A DNA stretch of 64,000 bases from Melioribacteraceae bacterium (GTDB taxonomy: Bacteria > Bacteroidota > Ignavibacteria > Ignavibacteriales > Melioribacteraceae): the NCBI GenBank assembly GCA_022181065.1, contig BQMY01000084.1:26755-90754 (forward strand), read 5' to 3'. The number at the start of each line of letters is the position of its first letter. Position 1 is the first letter of the stretch. The notes under the pieces were generated by a model. It searched no databases. It was not told where the DNA came from and saw nothing but the letters and a program-made list of their open reading frames with translations. Shown here in pieces: positions 63,923 to 64,000 of the stretch. The position numbers and the translations under genes are program-made.

Positions 63923-64000
63923 GTGATTTCCCCCTTCGAAGGCAATGGCGTCAACTTAGTGGTTTTCATGCTAAAACACCCGTTTATTGTTCATGGGATA

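Overview
The window is a 64 kb chromosomal segment, about 40% GC by eye, from a Gram-negative bacterium of the Bacteroidota/Chlorobi (FCB) group. Ignavibacteria or a close relative is most likely. Three large exported proteins end in type IX secretion (T9SS) sorting domains with the NYPNPFNP signature common in Ignavibacteria. There is a TonB-dependent receptor, a NrfHA ammonia-forming nitrite reductase, [FeFe]-hydrogenase maturases HydG and HydE, and components of a bacillithiol-type redox system. The lineage call is an inference from gene content; no 16S rRNA gene is present.

Layout. 1-3.2 kb: the 3' part of a gingipain-like C25 protease. 3.4-7.0 kb: a Ser/Arg-rich membrane protein, then a copper module (small HMA protein, CopA ATPase, cupin). 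7.5-12.2 kb: a giant secreted multidomain T9SS protein. 12.4-19.5 kb: rlmB, then a SUF iron-sulfur assembly operon (sufB, C, D, S, SufT-like, bacilliredoxin, Rrf2 regulator). 19.6-22.8 kb (minus): nrfH-nrfA-porin. 23.1-27.1 kb (minus): hydG-hydE, then a TPR lipoprotein and a DUF58 protein. 27.3-31.4 kb: an exported protein of unknown function and a BNR/sortilin-like T9SS protein. 31.5-35.2 kb (minus): leuS-serS. 35.4-38.2 kb (minus): TonB receptor. 38.6-43.2 kb: heterodimeric ABC exporter and class I fructose-bisphosphatase. 43.2-46.8 kb: YpdA-like reductase, Nudix protein, small exported proteins. 46.9-54.2 kb: metG, three SurA/PpiC-type periplasmic folding factors, MoxR ATPase. 54.3-55.0 kb: tRNA-Asp (minus) followed by a tandem array of degenerate tRNA-like units. 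55.2-63.7 kb: valS, pckA, a large multi-PAS hybrid histidine kinase, and a D-Ala-D-Ala dipeptidase. The right edge is intergenic palindromic repeat sequence.

How the genes fit together. The SUF operon builds Fe-S clusters needed by HydG and HydE, which are radical-SAM enzymes, among others. A bacilliredoxin inside that operon and the YpdA-like reductase at 43.2 kb suggest a bacillithiol thiol-repair circuit. PckA and FBPase point to gluconeogenesis. NrfHA supports nitrite reduction to ammonium under anoxia. The SurA/PpiC cluster would serve folding of outer-membrane and T9SS cargo such as the porin, the TonB receptor and the secreted proteins.

The most unusual structure is the tRNA-Asp array at 54288-54971. 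Four 5'-truncated tRNA-like copies lie downstream of the intact gene. Each has its anticodon arm replaced by a different perfect hairpin and its T-arm 3' half replaced by a palindrome, and each is joined to a terminator hairpin.
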